Part shown: positions 33,490-41,500 of the stretch, piece by piece
Position numbering within the stretch: position 1 is the first letter of the stretch
Layout of the letters: each line of letters begins with the position of its first letter
Source: an uncultured Mycoplasmatota bacterium
GTDB lineage: Bacteria > Bacillota_I > Bacilli_A > RF39 > UBA660
NCBI GenBank assembly: GCA_900544625.1
Contig: UQVR01000001.1
Coordinates: forward strand, 48,842 to 112,841
Length of the DNA stretch: 64,000 nucleotides
Direction: 5' to 3'
Notes under the pieces: model-generated
Seen by the model: only the letters and a program-made list of their open reading frames with translations
The model's database searches: none
What the model was told of the DNA's origin: nothing
Made by a program: the position numbers and the translations under genes

Positions 33490-35229
33490 ATGAAAGAAAA
33501 TATGTACAGAGATATTTATTGTGGAGAAGTAAATTCTTCATATATTGGTAAAAATATTAGATTAGCTGGATGGGTTAATAGTATTAGAAATCTTGGTAAT
33601 TTAGTATTTATTACACTAAGAGATGAAACAGGTATTGTGCAATTAATATCTGAAGATGTAGAAAAATATAAGAATTTACATCGTGAAGCAACAGTTACAA
33701 TTACTGGGGTAGTTGAAGCTAGAACACCAGATATGGTTAACAAAAACATGAAAACCGGAGAAATTGAAGTTAGACTTGAGACACTTGAAGTTCTTGGTGA
33801 TTGTATAAATGTTTTACCATTTGAAATTAATAAATCTAAAGAATCTAATGAAGATACAAGACTTAAGTATCGTTATCTAGATTTAAGAAATAAAGAAGTT
33901 CATGATAATATTATATTTAGAAGTAAGATTATGGATTTTTTAAGAAAAACTATGAAAGAAATGGACTTTTTAGAAGTGCAAACACCAATTATTACAGCAA
34001 CAAGTCCAGAAGGAGCCAGAGACTTTATAATTCCTTCTAGAAAATTTGCAGGTAAGTTTTATGCGTTACCTCAATCACCACAAATATTTAAACAATTATT
34101 AATGGTATCTGGATTTAATAAATATTTCCAAATAGCACCATGTTTTAGAGATGAAGATCCAAGAAGTGATAGATTGTATGGTGAATTTTATCAACTTGAC
34201 TTTGAAATGAGTTTTGCAACTGATGAAGATGTATATAAAGTGGGAGAAAAAGTATTTTATGATGTATTTAGTACATTTAGTGAAAAATATGTAAGTCCAG
34301 CACCTTTTAGAAGAATTAAGTTTAAAGATGCAATACTAAAATATGGTAGTGATAAACCAGATTTAAGAAACCCATTAATAATCGAAGATATTTCTGATAT
34401 AATGGGTAAAAGTGATTTTGCACCATTTAAAGATACAGTTGTTAGATGTATTAAAGTAGAAAACATTGAAAAATCTAATTCATGGTATAAAACAATGGAA
34501 GAATATGTAAAAGGTCTTCATGGTAATTTAGGTTATATTCAAGTAAAGGAAGGTATGGAATTAAAATCATCTTTGACTAAGTTTATGAGTGATGAAGTAA
34601 AGAATGAATTGATTGAAAAAATGAATTTACATGAAAATGATGCATTATTTATTGTAGCAGATAAAAACAGATGTGCAAGAATAATGGGTAATCTACGTAC
34701 TAAATTAGGTAATGAGCTAGATTTAATTGATAAGAATAGATATGAATTTTGTATTATTAATGATTTTCCATTTTATGAAGAAAATGAAGAAACTGGAGCA
34801 ATTGAATTCTCTCATAACCCATTTAGTATGCCAAAAGGTGGGTTAGATGCTTTAAATAATAAAAATCCATTTGAAATTGAAGCATTCCAATATGATTTTG
34901 TGTGTAATGGGTATGAAATGGCTTCTGGTGGAGTTCGTAACCATTCTCCAGAAATACTTAAAAAAGCTTTTGAACTAGTTGGTTATGGTGAAGATATTGT
35001 AAGAAGTAAATTTCCAAGTTTATATGAAGCGTTTAAATATGGAGCTCCTCCACATGCTGGTATGGCTCCGGGTATTGACAGAATTATAATGCTTTTAAAA
35101 GATGAAGAAAATATTAGAGAAATTGTACCATTCCCAATTGGTGCTAATGGGGCAGATGCTATGATGGGGTGCCCTAGTGAAGCATTCCCAGAACAATTAA
35201 AAGAAGCACATATAAAGTTAGATTTATAG
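33490..35229 (+). CDS. aspS: Aspartyl-tRNA synthetase
   Basis: Class IIb synthetase. 579 residues of bacterial type: OB-fold anticodon domain (IRLAGWVNSIRNLGNLVFITLRD), motif 1 region VQTPIITATSPEGARDF, motif 2 FRDEDPRSDRLYGEFYQLD, the GAD insertion domain around residues 280-410, and motif 3 GMAPGIDRIIMLL. GGAGGAG precedes ATG 33490. Controlled by the T-box leader. The first ten codons have a near-identical copy at the start of the gene at 32520. Confidence 0.97.
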   Translation: MKENMYRDIYCGEVNSSYIGKNIRLAGWVNSIRNLGNLVFITLRDETGIVQLISEDVEKYKNLHREATVTITGVVEARTPDMVNKNMKTGEIEVRLETLEVLGDCINVLPFEINKSKESNEDTRLKYRYLDLRNKEVHDNIIFRSKIMDFLRKTMKEMDFLEVQTPIITATSPEGARDFIIPSRKFAGKFYALPQSPQIFKQLLMVSGFNKYFQIAPCFRDEDPRSDRLYGEFYQLDFEMSFATDEDVYKVGEKVFYDVFSTFSEKYVSPAPFRRIKFKDAILKYGSDKPDLRNPLIIEDISDIMGKSDFAPFKDTVVRCIKVENIEKSNSWYKTMEEYVKGLHGNLGYIQVKEGMELKSSLTKFMSDEVKNELIEKMNLHENDALFIVADKNRCARIMGNLRTKLGNELDLIDKNRYEFCIINDFPFYEENEETGAIEFSHNPFSMPKGGLDALNNKNPFEIEAFQYDFVCNGYEMASGGVRNHSPEILKKAFELVGYGEDIVRSKFPSLYEAFKYGAPPHAGMAPGIDRIIMLLKDEENIREIVPFPIGANGADAMMGCPSEAFPEQLKEAHIKLDL

Positions 35230-35236
35230 GTTTGTT

Positions 35237-35959
35237 ATGTTAAGACGCGTAAAATTGTGTGATTTAGATCCTGATAGAGCATATTTTCATTTTACAAAGA
35301 CAATTGATTTATCTCGTATTGAAAAAAATAATTTAACTTCAGAGATTAGTGCCAGTCTTGCAATGGCTGATAATACTAAAAGAATTCATTTTTCTACTGG
35401 TGTAGGTAGTATTTTAAAGTATCATGATGTCTATCTTAAATGGATGATGAATACTATGTATGGAGAAAAAAGTTTAAGAAAAAAATATGATGATGATGTA
35501 TTTAAGCGTAAAATGTATGAATGGACTAAAGAATTTTTAACTGATAATTATAAAAGTGATCAATATAAAAAAAATGCTGTTTTTACAAAATATTATCACG
35601 ATATGTTAGAATGTATGTATTTAGTTATTAATGTTTCTAATGCATGTGATTATAATAAAGATGAATATGATGAGATAAAAGTTAAATATAATTTAGATAA
35701 GAATTCTACAGATTATCTAATTATGAAGAAAATATATGGCGATTATAGTGATTTTGATAGTAAAGTAATGGAATTGTGGAATATGAGTACGTTTAGAAGA
35801 AGATATGTTATGACAAAAGACATTAGAGTGGTAATATTAGATACCTTAGATGTTAATGTAATTGATATTTTAAAATATGTATATGAAAATTACAAAAATA
35901 TAAAATATGATTTATTAGATGATTTTATGCTTTGGTTAAAATTAAATGAAGGAAAGTAG
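35237..35959 (+). CDS. Unknown protein, possibly ADP-ribosyltransferase-like, 240 aa
   Basis: No firm family. The N-terminus RAYFHFTKTIDLSRIEKNNL followed by KRIHFSTGVGSILKYHDVYL resembles the pattern of DarT/ART-type folds (an HxT strand, a helix ending in a glycine- or loop-proximal turn, then an S/T-containing strand). The usual catalytic Glu could not be assigned. The rest is helical. It starts 7 nt after aspS and ends in a strong terminator, so it is co-transcribed with aspS under the T-box. TTTGTTATG shows no good ribosome binding site. Treat the ART link as a guess. Confidence 0.6.
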   Translation: MLRRVKLCDLDPDRAYFHFTKTIDLSRIEKNNLTSEISASLAMADNTKRIHFSTGVGSILKYHDVYLKWMMNTMYGEKSLRKKYDDDVFKRKMYEWTKEFLTDNYKSDQYKKNAVFTKYYHDMLECMYLVINVSNACDYNKDEYDEIKVKYNLDKNSTDYLIMKKIYGDYSDFDSKVMELWNMSTFRRRYVMTKDIRVVILDTLDVNVIDILKYVYENYKNIKYDLLDDFMLWLKLNEGK

Positions 35960-35977
35960 TGATACTTTCTTTTTTTT
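35952..35977 (+). terminator. Terminator of the aspS operon
   Basis: GAAAGTA (35952-35958) / TACTTTC (35963-35969), GTGA loop, eight T. Confidence 0.85.
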
Positions 35978-36011
35978 ACTAAAAAAGTAAATTTATTTTT
36001 GTAAAATTTTA

Positions 36012-36036
36012 GGAAATAGTATTCTATTTCCCTTTT
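36012..36036 (+). terminator. Second hairpin after the aspS operon
   Basis: GGAAATAG (36012-36019) / CTATTTCC (36024-36031), TATT loop, short T run. Backup terminator or leader element of the next gene. Confidence 0.5.
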
Positions 36037-36079
36037 AAATATGGTAAAATAAAGGGTAATTGAAAGGAATGTTAAATAT

Positions 36080-36787
36080 ATGATATTATGTGGAAAGAAA
36101 GCAAGATTGTATAATTGTTTAATAGAAATTTTAAATCAACATATGGATAATTATAATTATGAATTTATCATCGGAAAGAAAGATGGTAATAAATATTATA
36201 CTAATAATTTGGAAAATATTGAAATTCATAAAAAAAATTCTGATGATTTAGTTAGTGATGTAGAAGTAATAAGTTTAGGATATAATTTATTTAAAAGATT
36301 TGGATTAGATGATATAGAATTAAGTATTAGTTGTAATGAGGAAGTATTAAACTTACTTGAAGCATTAGAAATATATTGTATAAATGATATTGAAAGTAAT
36401 GAATTAAATTGGAATTATATTTATGAAGATGTAATAGTAGGTGTTGGATGCAAAAATAATAATGAAATTAATATTAAAATAAATATTGAAACATTGATAA
36501 ATGAAGTAATGAATATTATTAGAGATAATGCTTTGGATATGAACATTGATGTATGTATTATTGGAGTAAGTGAAGAAGAAAGTTATCATGCTTTAAAAAT
36601 AGCACAAGAATTAAGAATGAATAATATTAATGTTGTATTGAATGAAAAAGTAAATAGTAAATTTAATATAAATTTAGATGATGAAACTTTAAGTAAAGGT
36701 ATTGTTAGTATAAAAGATAATTATACTAATGAAGAAATTAAATTAGATGAAGCAGATATATTAGAATATGTTTTAGGAAATATATAG
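36080..36787 (+). CDS. HisRS/HisZ-like fragment protein, 235 aa
   Basis: The C-terminal ~85 residues (DVCIIGVSEEESYHALKIA, QELRMNNINVVLNE, LSKGIVSIKDNYTNEE) have the alternating beta/alpha pattern and key words of the anticodon-binding domain of histidyl-tRNA synthetases. The preceding part keeps weak echoes of the HisRS core (LLEALEIYCIND) but class II motifs 2 and 3 are absent, so it cannot be an active synthetase. It may be a HisZ-like regulator, a tRNA-binding protein or a decayed paralogue. GAAAGGAATG precedes the ATG; 8 nt separate it from the next gene in a synthetase-rich cluster. Confidence 0.55.
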   Translation: MILCGKKARLYNCLIEILNQHMDNYNYEFIIGKKDGNKYYTNNLENIEIHKKNSDDLVSDVEVISLGYNLFKRFGLDDIELSISCNEEVLNLLEALEIYCINDIESNELNWNYIYEDVIVGVGCKNNNEINIKINIETLINEVMNIIRDNALDMNIDVCIIGVSEEESYHALKIAQELRMNNINVVLNEKVNSKFNINLDDETLSKGIVSIKDNYTNEEIKLDEADILEYVLGNI

Positions 36788-36795
36788 GAGAGTTT

Positions 36796-37809
36796 ATGGA
36801 TTATATTAAAAAAATAGTACTTAATTGGATACTTTATAGTAGTGATCTGGTATATACATATAAAACTAAATGTAAAATTGTAAGATATGTAAAAGAAAAT
36901 CCGAATGATGCACTTTTGGTAGCTTCAGGATTATATTTTCTAGATAAAAATAGTGAAAAAATTATTGTTAGTGCTAAAGGACATAACTTTTTGGAAGATA
37001 TGAATAGATATAAATATGCTTTTTTTAAAAGAAGAGATTTAATGATAGAGAAATTCTTAAGTGAAAATGCAAATAGATATAAAAATACAGATATGCATAT
37101 AAGTGGTAGTTATTTGGAAAATTTATTATTAAAAATGCTAGCTTCTTTTAATATGTACGATAAAAATTCAAATGAATATGAACTATTAAGCAACATTATT
37201 AGAAAAAGGCCTAATGATGTTTTGGAAGCAATATTTATATGTAATTGGCAAGGAAAGAATATAAATGAAATAATAGCTGAAGCAATAAAGAAAAATTCTT
37301 TTGATAAAGAAATTGATAAATTATTAGTTATTGCAAGAAATTTAAAAATACTATTTAAAGATAAATATAAAAAAATAACAAATGATTTTATTTTAGGAAT
37401 AGAAGATAATATTAATATAACACCTGTTGATATAGAAGAAGAAAAATTAATTGATGAGTGGTTATATCTTCATACTGATGAACACGAATATGATGATTTA
37501 TTGTTAACATGGTGGGATAATATAAGCGACTTTTCTAAAGATTGTGAAGAGCATAAAAAAGTTATTAATTATATTTTAAATGATTCTGATACTTTTTTAG
37601 ACATGTTAATGGCGATGAATATATTAGGGGTTAATATTGAGAATACCATTAATATGGCTTTAAGAGGAGATGATTTTGAATTTGATGATTTATTTAAAAA
37701 ATATACATTTGCAGGAATTAATTTAAAAATATATTTTAAAGATGACTATAAGAAAGATGACTTTGTTAAAAGTTTAAATAATAGTTTAAAAAGAGAAAGA
37801 AGGAATTAA
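36796..37809 (+). CDS. Hypothetical protein, 337 aa, C-terminal LKRERRN
   Basis: Not recognised. Helical, charged, apparently soluble. Contains two loosely similar segments (NPNDALLVASGLYFLDKN near residue 35 and RPNDVLEAIFICNWQGKN near 140), suggesting an internal repeat, and later DSDTFLDMLMAMNILGVN of the same pattern. It ends in NSLKRERRN, close to the LKREK ends of the J-cluster proteins. Starts 8 nt after the HisRS-like gene with TAGGAGAG upstream and stops 2 nt before asnS, so it is expressed with asnS. Confidence 0.65.
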   Translation: MDYIKKIVLNWILYSSDLVYTYKTKCKIVRYVKENPNDALLVASGLYFLDKNSEKIIVSAKGHNFLEDMNRYKYAFFKRRDLMIEKFLSENANRYKNTDMHISGSYLENLLLKMLASFNMYDKNSNEYELLSNIIRKRPNDVLEAIFICNWQGKNINEIIAEAIKKNSFDKEIDKLLVIARNLKILFKDKYKKITNDFILGIEDNINITPVDIEEEKLIDEWLYLHTDEHEYDDLLLTWWDNISDFSKDCEEHKKVINYILNDSDTFLDMLMAMNILGVNIENTINMALRGDDFEFDDLFKKYTFAGINLKIYFKDDYKKDDFVKSLNNSLKRERRN

Positions 37810-37811
37810 AG

Positions 37812-39188
37812 ATGACTGTTAAAGAATTACAAAAAGAAAGTGAAAAATATTTAGATAAAGAAATTAAGATTAGTGGTTGGATTAGAAACCATAGACCTCA
37901 AAAAGAATTTGGTTTTATTGATTTTTCTGATGGAACCAGTTTTAAACATTTACAAGTGGTTTATACAAACAAATTAGAAGGTTTTAATGAACTTGTAAAA
38001 CTACATAATGGATCAAGCATTGAGGTTACTGGAGATTTTGTTAAATCTGAAGGTAATGGACAAGATTATGAATTAAAAGCTAAAAACATTAAATTATTAG
38101 GAGATTGTTCTGAAGATTATCCATTACAACCTAAGAAACATAGTATGGAATTTTTAAGAAGTATTGCTTATTTAAGACCTAGAGCTAATACTTTCCAAGC
38201 TGTATTTAGAGTAAGGAGCGTTGCTGCTTATGCCATTCATAAGTATTTTCAAGATAGAAACTATATTTATGTTCATACACCACTTTTAACAACTGCAGAT
38301 TGTGAAGGTAGTGACCAAATGTTTAAAGTAACTACATTTGATTTTGATAATTTACCTAAAAAAGATGGTAAAGTAGATTTTAGTAAAGATTTATTTAACA
38401 AAAAAACATTTATAACAGGTTCTGGTCAATTACATGGAGAAACTTTTGCTCTTGCGTTTAGTAAAATCTATACTTTTGGACCAACATTTAGAACGGAAAA
38501 TTCAAATACTAAGACACATGCAAATGAATTTTGGATGATTGAACCTGAAATTGCTTTTGCTGATATTAATGATTTAATGGATATTGAAGAAGATTTCTTA
38601 AAATATATTGTTAAATTTGTTTTAGAAAATTGTCCTGATGAAATTGATTTCTTTGATAAATTTGTAGAAAAAGGGTTAAAAGAAAAATTAGAAAATGTTG
38701 TAAATAGTACTTTTATAAGAATTGACCATAAAGAAGCAATTGATTTACTTAAAAATAGTGGTGAAAAATGGGAATTTGAACCATCTTATGAGGAAGATAT
38801 TGCTAAAGAACATGAAAGATGGTTAACAAATTATTTTAGTGTTCCAGTATTTATTAAAAATTGGCCAGCAGGAATTAAAGCATATTACATGAAATTAAAT
38901 GAAGATGGAAAAACTGTTGCTGGGGTTGATTTAGAAGTTCCTGGGGCTGGAGAACTTATTGGTGGTTCACAAAGAGAAGAAAAATTGGATGTTTTACTTG
39001 ATAGAATGAAAGAACTAGGAGTAGAAGAAGAAAGCATTGAATGGTATGTTAATTTAAGAAGATATGGAGGATGTATTCATTCCGGATTTGGAATGGGATT
39101 TGAAAGACTTATAATGTATCTGACTGGTATTGAAAATATTCGTGATGTTATTCCTTATCCTAGAACACCTGGTTCATGTGAATTTTAG
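37812..39188 (+). CDS. asnS: Asparaginyl-tRNA synthetase
   Basis: 458-residue class IIb enzyme. N-terminal OB fold (IKISGWIRNHRPQKEFGFIDFSDG), motif 1 region YVHTPLLTTADCEGSDQMF, motif 2 FRTENSNTKTHANEFWMIEPE (AsnRS-specific wording), and motif 3 GFGMGFERLIMYLTG. AAGAAGGAA precedes ATG 37812. Its presence means Asn-tRNA is made directly, so the downstream GatCAB is needed mainly for Gln-tRNA. Confidence 0.97.
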   Translation: MTVKELQKESEKYLDKEIKISGWIRNHRPQKEFGFIDFSDGTSFKHLQVVYTNKLEGFNELVKLHNGSSIEVTGDFVKSEGNGQDYELKAKNIKLLGDCSEDYPLQPKKHSMEFLRSIAYLRPRANTFQAVFRVRSVAAYAIHKYFQDRNYIYVHTPLLTTADCEGSDQMFKVTTFDFDNLPKKDGKVDFSKDLFNKKTFITGSGQLHGETFALAFSKIYTFGPTFRTENSNTKTHANEFWMIEPEIAFADINDLMDIEEDFLKYIVKFVLENCPDEIDFFDKFVEKGLKEKLENVVNSTFIRIDHKEAIDLLKNSGEKWEFEPSYEEDIAKEHERWLTNYFSVPVFIKNWPAGIKAYYMKLNEDGKTVAGVDLEVPGAGELIGGSQREEKLDVLLDRMKELGVEEESIEWYVNLRRYGGCIHSGFGMGFERLIMYLTGIENIRDVIPYPRTPGSCEF

Positions 39189-39196
39189 AGGTTGTT

Positions 39197-39739
39197 ATGG
39201 GAAAAATTATTGCGATTGTTGGAATGTGTGGAAGCGGTAAATCTGTTGCTAGTGAGTATTTGATTGGATTAGGTTATAAAAGGGTTTATTTTGGTGGAGT
39301 TACAATGGATAAATTAAAAGAAAGTGATCTAGATGTAAATCCAGATAACGAAAAGATGATGAGAGAAAAACTTCGTAGTGAACTTGGAATGGGAGCTTAT
39401 GCTAAAATTTTACTTCCAACTATTAAAGAGTTATCATTAAATAATGATGTTGTTCTTGATGGACTTTATTCATGGGATGAATTAGTTATTTTAAATAATG
39501 AATTTAAAATAACTACAATAGCTGTTGTTGCAGATAAAAAAATAAGATATGATAGACTTTCTAGAAGAACTGTAAGACCTTTTGGTAAATCCGATGCTAT
39601 AAAACGAGATATTTCAGAAATTGAGAATATTGCTAAGGCAGGGCCAATAGCTTATGCTGATTATTATATTTTTAACAATGGTACAATTAATGATTTTCAT
39701 AATAGATTAGATGAAATTTTAAATAATATAAAGGAGTGA
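39197..39739 (+). CDS. P-loop kinase, UPF0200/dephospho-CoA-kinase-like
   Basis: 180 residues with Walker A GMCGSGKS (residues 9-16) and a nucleoside/nucleotide kinase fold. The features VVLDGLYSWDELVIL, VVADKKIRYDRLSRR and AKAGPIAYADYYIFNNG match the archaeal-type UPF0200 group (LID-like Arg-rich segment, then ADY.I.N). Probably phosphorylates a small nucleotide or cofactor; the substrate is unknown. It lies 8 nt after asnS and 7 nt before gatC, embedded in the aminoacyl-tRNA operon. Confidence 0.7.
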   Translation: MGKIIAIVGMCGSGKSVASEYLIGLGYKRVYFGGVTMDKLKESDLDVNPDNEKMMREKLRSELGMGAYAKILLPTIKELSLNNDVVLDGLYSWDELVILNNEFKITTIAVVADKKIRYDRLSRRTVRPFGKSDAIKRDISEIENIAKAGPIAYADYYIFNNGTINDFHNRLDEILNNIKE

Positions 39740-39746
39740 AGAACTT

Positions 39747-40043
39747 TTGAATAAATTTACAAAAGAAATGATTGACGATTATGCTGATAAGTTACTTATT
39801 GGTTTAACTGATGATGAGAATAATATGGTTTTAAAAGAGTTTGATGTTATTGAAAAATCAATGGAAAAAATTGCAAATATGCCTGACATAGAAAAAGTTG
39901 AACCGATGACACATGCTCTAGATGATTTTTCTTTTACATTAAGAGAAGATGTTGTAGAGGAAAGTATACCAGTTGAAAATCTATTGCAAAATTGTGATGC
40001 TTCAGAAGATGATTTTGTTAGTGTTCCAAAGGTGGTGGGATAA
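39747..40043 (+). CDS. gatC: Asp/Glu-tRNA amidotransferase subunit C
   Basis: 98 residues. The small subunit that stabilises GatA-GatB. The C-terminal half shows the family signature IEKVEPMTHALD and LREDVVEESIPVENLLQN. TTG start at 39747 with AAGGAG at 39731-39736. Its stop TAA overlaps the gatA ATG by 1 nt. Confidence 0.9.
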   Translation: MNKFTKEMIDDYADKLLIGLTDDENNMVLKEFDVIEKSMEKIANMPDIEKVEPMTHALDDFSFTLREDVVEESIPVENLLQNCDASEDDFVSVPKVVG

Positions 40044-41500
40044 TGAAAAAACCAGGTATTATTGAATTACATGAAATGTTAAAAAATAAAGAAATTACAA
40101 GTGAAGAATTAATTAGAGAAGCAATAAATAATGCTCATGAATTACAAGAAAAATGCAATGCATTTGTTACTATTATGGATGATGCAAATAGTGATTTTTA
40201 TAAAAATACGTATTTAAGTGGTATTCCTTATGGTATTAAAGATAATTATTCTACGAAAGATATTTTATCTACGGGTTCTAGTAATACACTAAAAGATTAT
40301 GTGCCATTTTTTGATGCTACTGCAGTTATTAATTTAAAAAATAATGGTGCTGTTGGAGTTGCTAAAACGGCTTTAGATGAATTTGGAATGGGCGGTACTG
40401 GTTTAACTGCTCACACAGGAATTATTAAAAATCCATGGGACAATACAAGAATTTGTGGGGGATCTTCAGCTGGATCTGCTTGTAGTGTGGCGGCGGGTGT
40501 TTTTCCATATGCTTTAGGTAGTGATACTGGAGATTCTATTCGTAAACCGGCTGCTTATTGTGGAATTGTAGGCTATAAACCAACTTATGGAATGATTTCA
40601 AGATATGGTTTATTTCCATTTGCATCTAGTTTAGATACTTGCGGAGTTTTGACAAGAAGTGTAAGTGATGCGGCGTTAGTAGTTGATGCTATGAAAGGTA
40701 TAGATGAAAATGATCAAACTTCTTGGGATTCAAGCAATATAAATTTATTTAGGAATTTGAATAAAGACGTAAAAGGAAAGAAATTATTTTATATAAAAGA
40801 AATTGTTGATATTAGTAATTATCCTAATGCAAATGCTGAATTGAAAATACATTTAAATAACTTTAATAATTCAATAGAAAAACTAAAGAATATTGGTGTT
40901 ATAGTTGATGAAGTATCTATAGATAAAACTCTACTTAGTACAATTCCTAGTGTTTATGTTTGTATTTCTTGTGCTGAAGCTACTAGCAACATGTCTAATT
41001 TAACTGGGATTTCTTTTGGTCCTAGAGGAACTGGAGATAATATCATGGATATGATTAAAGATTATAGAACAAAAGGATTTTCACCCCTTATTAAAAGAAG
41101 ATTTGTAATAGGTTCTTATGTATTACAAAAAGAAAATCAAGAAAGATATTTCTTAAACGCTTGTAGAGTAAGAAGATTGATTGTAAATAAATTTAAAGAT
41201 TTATTTAATGAATATGATGCATTTATTTTACCGGTTGGTAGTGGAGTTGCTCCTTTAATTAAAGATGTTATGGAACAAGTTTCTGATGATGAATTATCCA
41301 TTTTAGAAAATCATTTGCAAATTGGCAACTTTGGAGGATTTCCATCTATTACAATTCCGAATGGATTTATAAATGGACTTCCGGTTGGGGTTAACATTAC
41401 AGGCAATTGTTATGATGATCAAACTGTTTTAAATTTGGCATATGCATTAGAATCTGAAATGAATTATAAAGATATGGTAGTAGGTGATAATAATGAATAA
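40043..41500 (+). CDS. gatA: Asp/Glu-tRNA amidotransferase subunit A
   Basis: Amidase-signature subunit that releases ammonia from glutamine for GatB. 485 residues. Ser-cisSer-Lys catalytic set visible: Lys66 in GIKDNYS, Ser141 in GGSSAGSA, Ser165 in TGDSIRKPA. The Gly-to-Asp variant (TGDS, where many bacteria have TGGS) is the form I associate with Mollicutes. GGTGG precedes the ATG, which overlaps the gatC stop. Overlaps gatB by 8 nt. Confidence 0.97.
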   Translation: MKKPGIIELHEMLKNKEITSEELIREAINNAHELQEKCNAFVTIMDDANSDFYKNTYLSGIPYGIKDNYSTKDILSTGSSNTLKDYVPFFDATAVINLKNNGAVGVAKTALDEFGMGGTGLTAHTGIIKNPWDNTRICGGSSAGSACSVAAGVFPYALGSDTGDSIRKPAAYCGIVGYKPTYGMISRYGLFPFASSLDTCGVLTRSVSDAALVVDAMKGIDENDQTSWDSSNINLFRNLNKDVKGKKLFYIKEIVDISNYPNANAELKIHLNNFNNSIEKLKNIGVIVDEVSIDKTLLSTIPSVYVCISCAEATSNMSNLTGISFGPRGTGDNIMDMIKDYRTKGFSPLIKRRFVIGSYVLQKENQERYFLNACRVRRLIVNKFKDLFNEYDAFILPVGSGVAPLIKDVMEQVSDDELSILENHLQIGNFGGFPSITIPNGFINGLPVGVNITGNCYDDQTVLNLAYALESEMNYKDMVVGDNNE

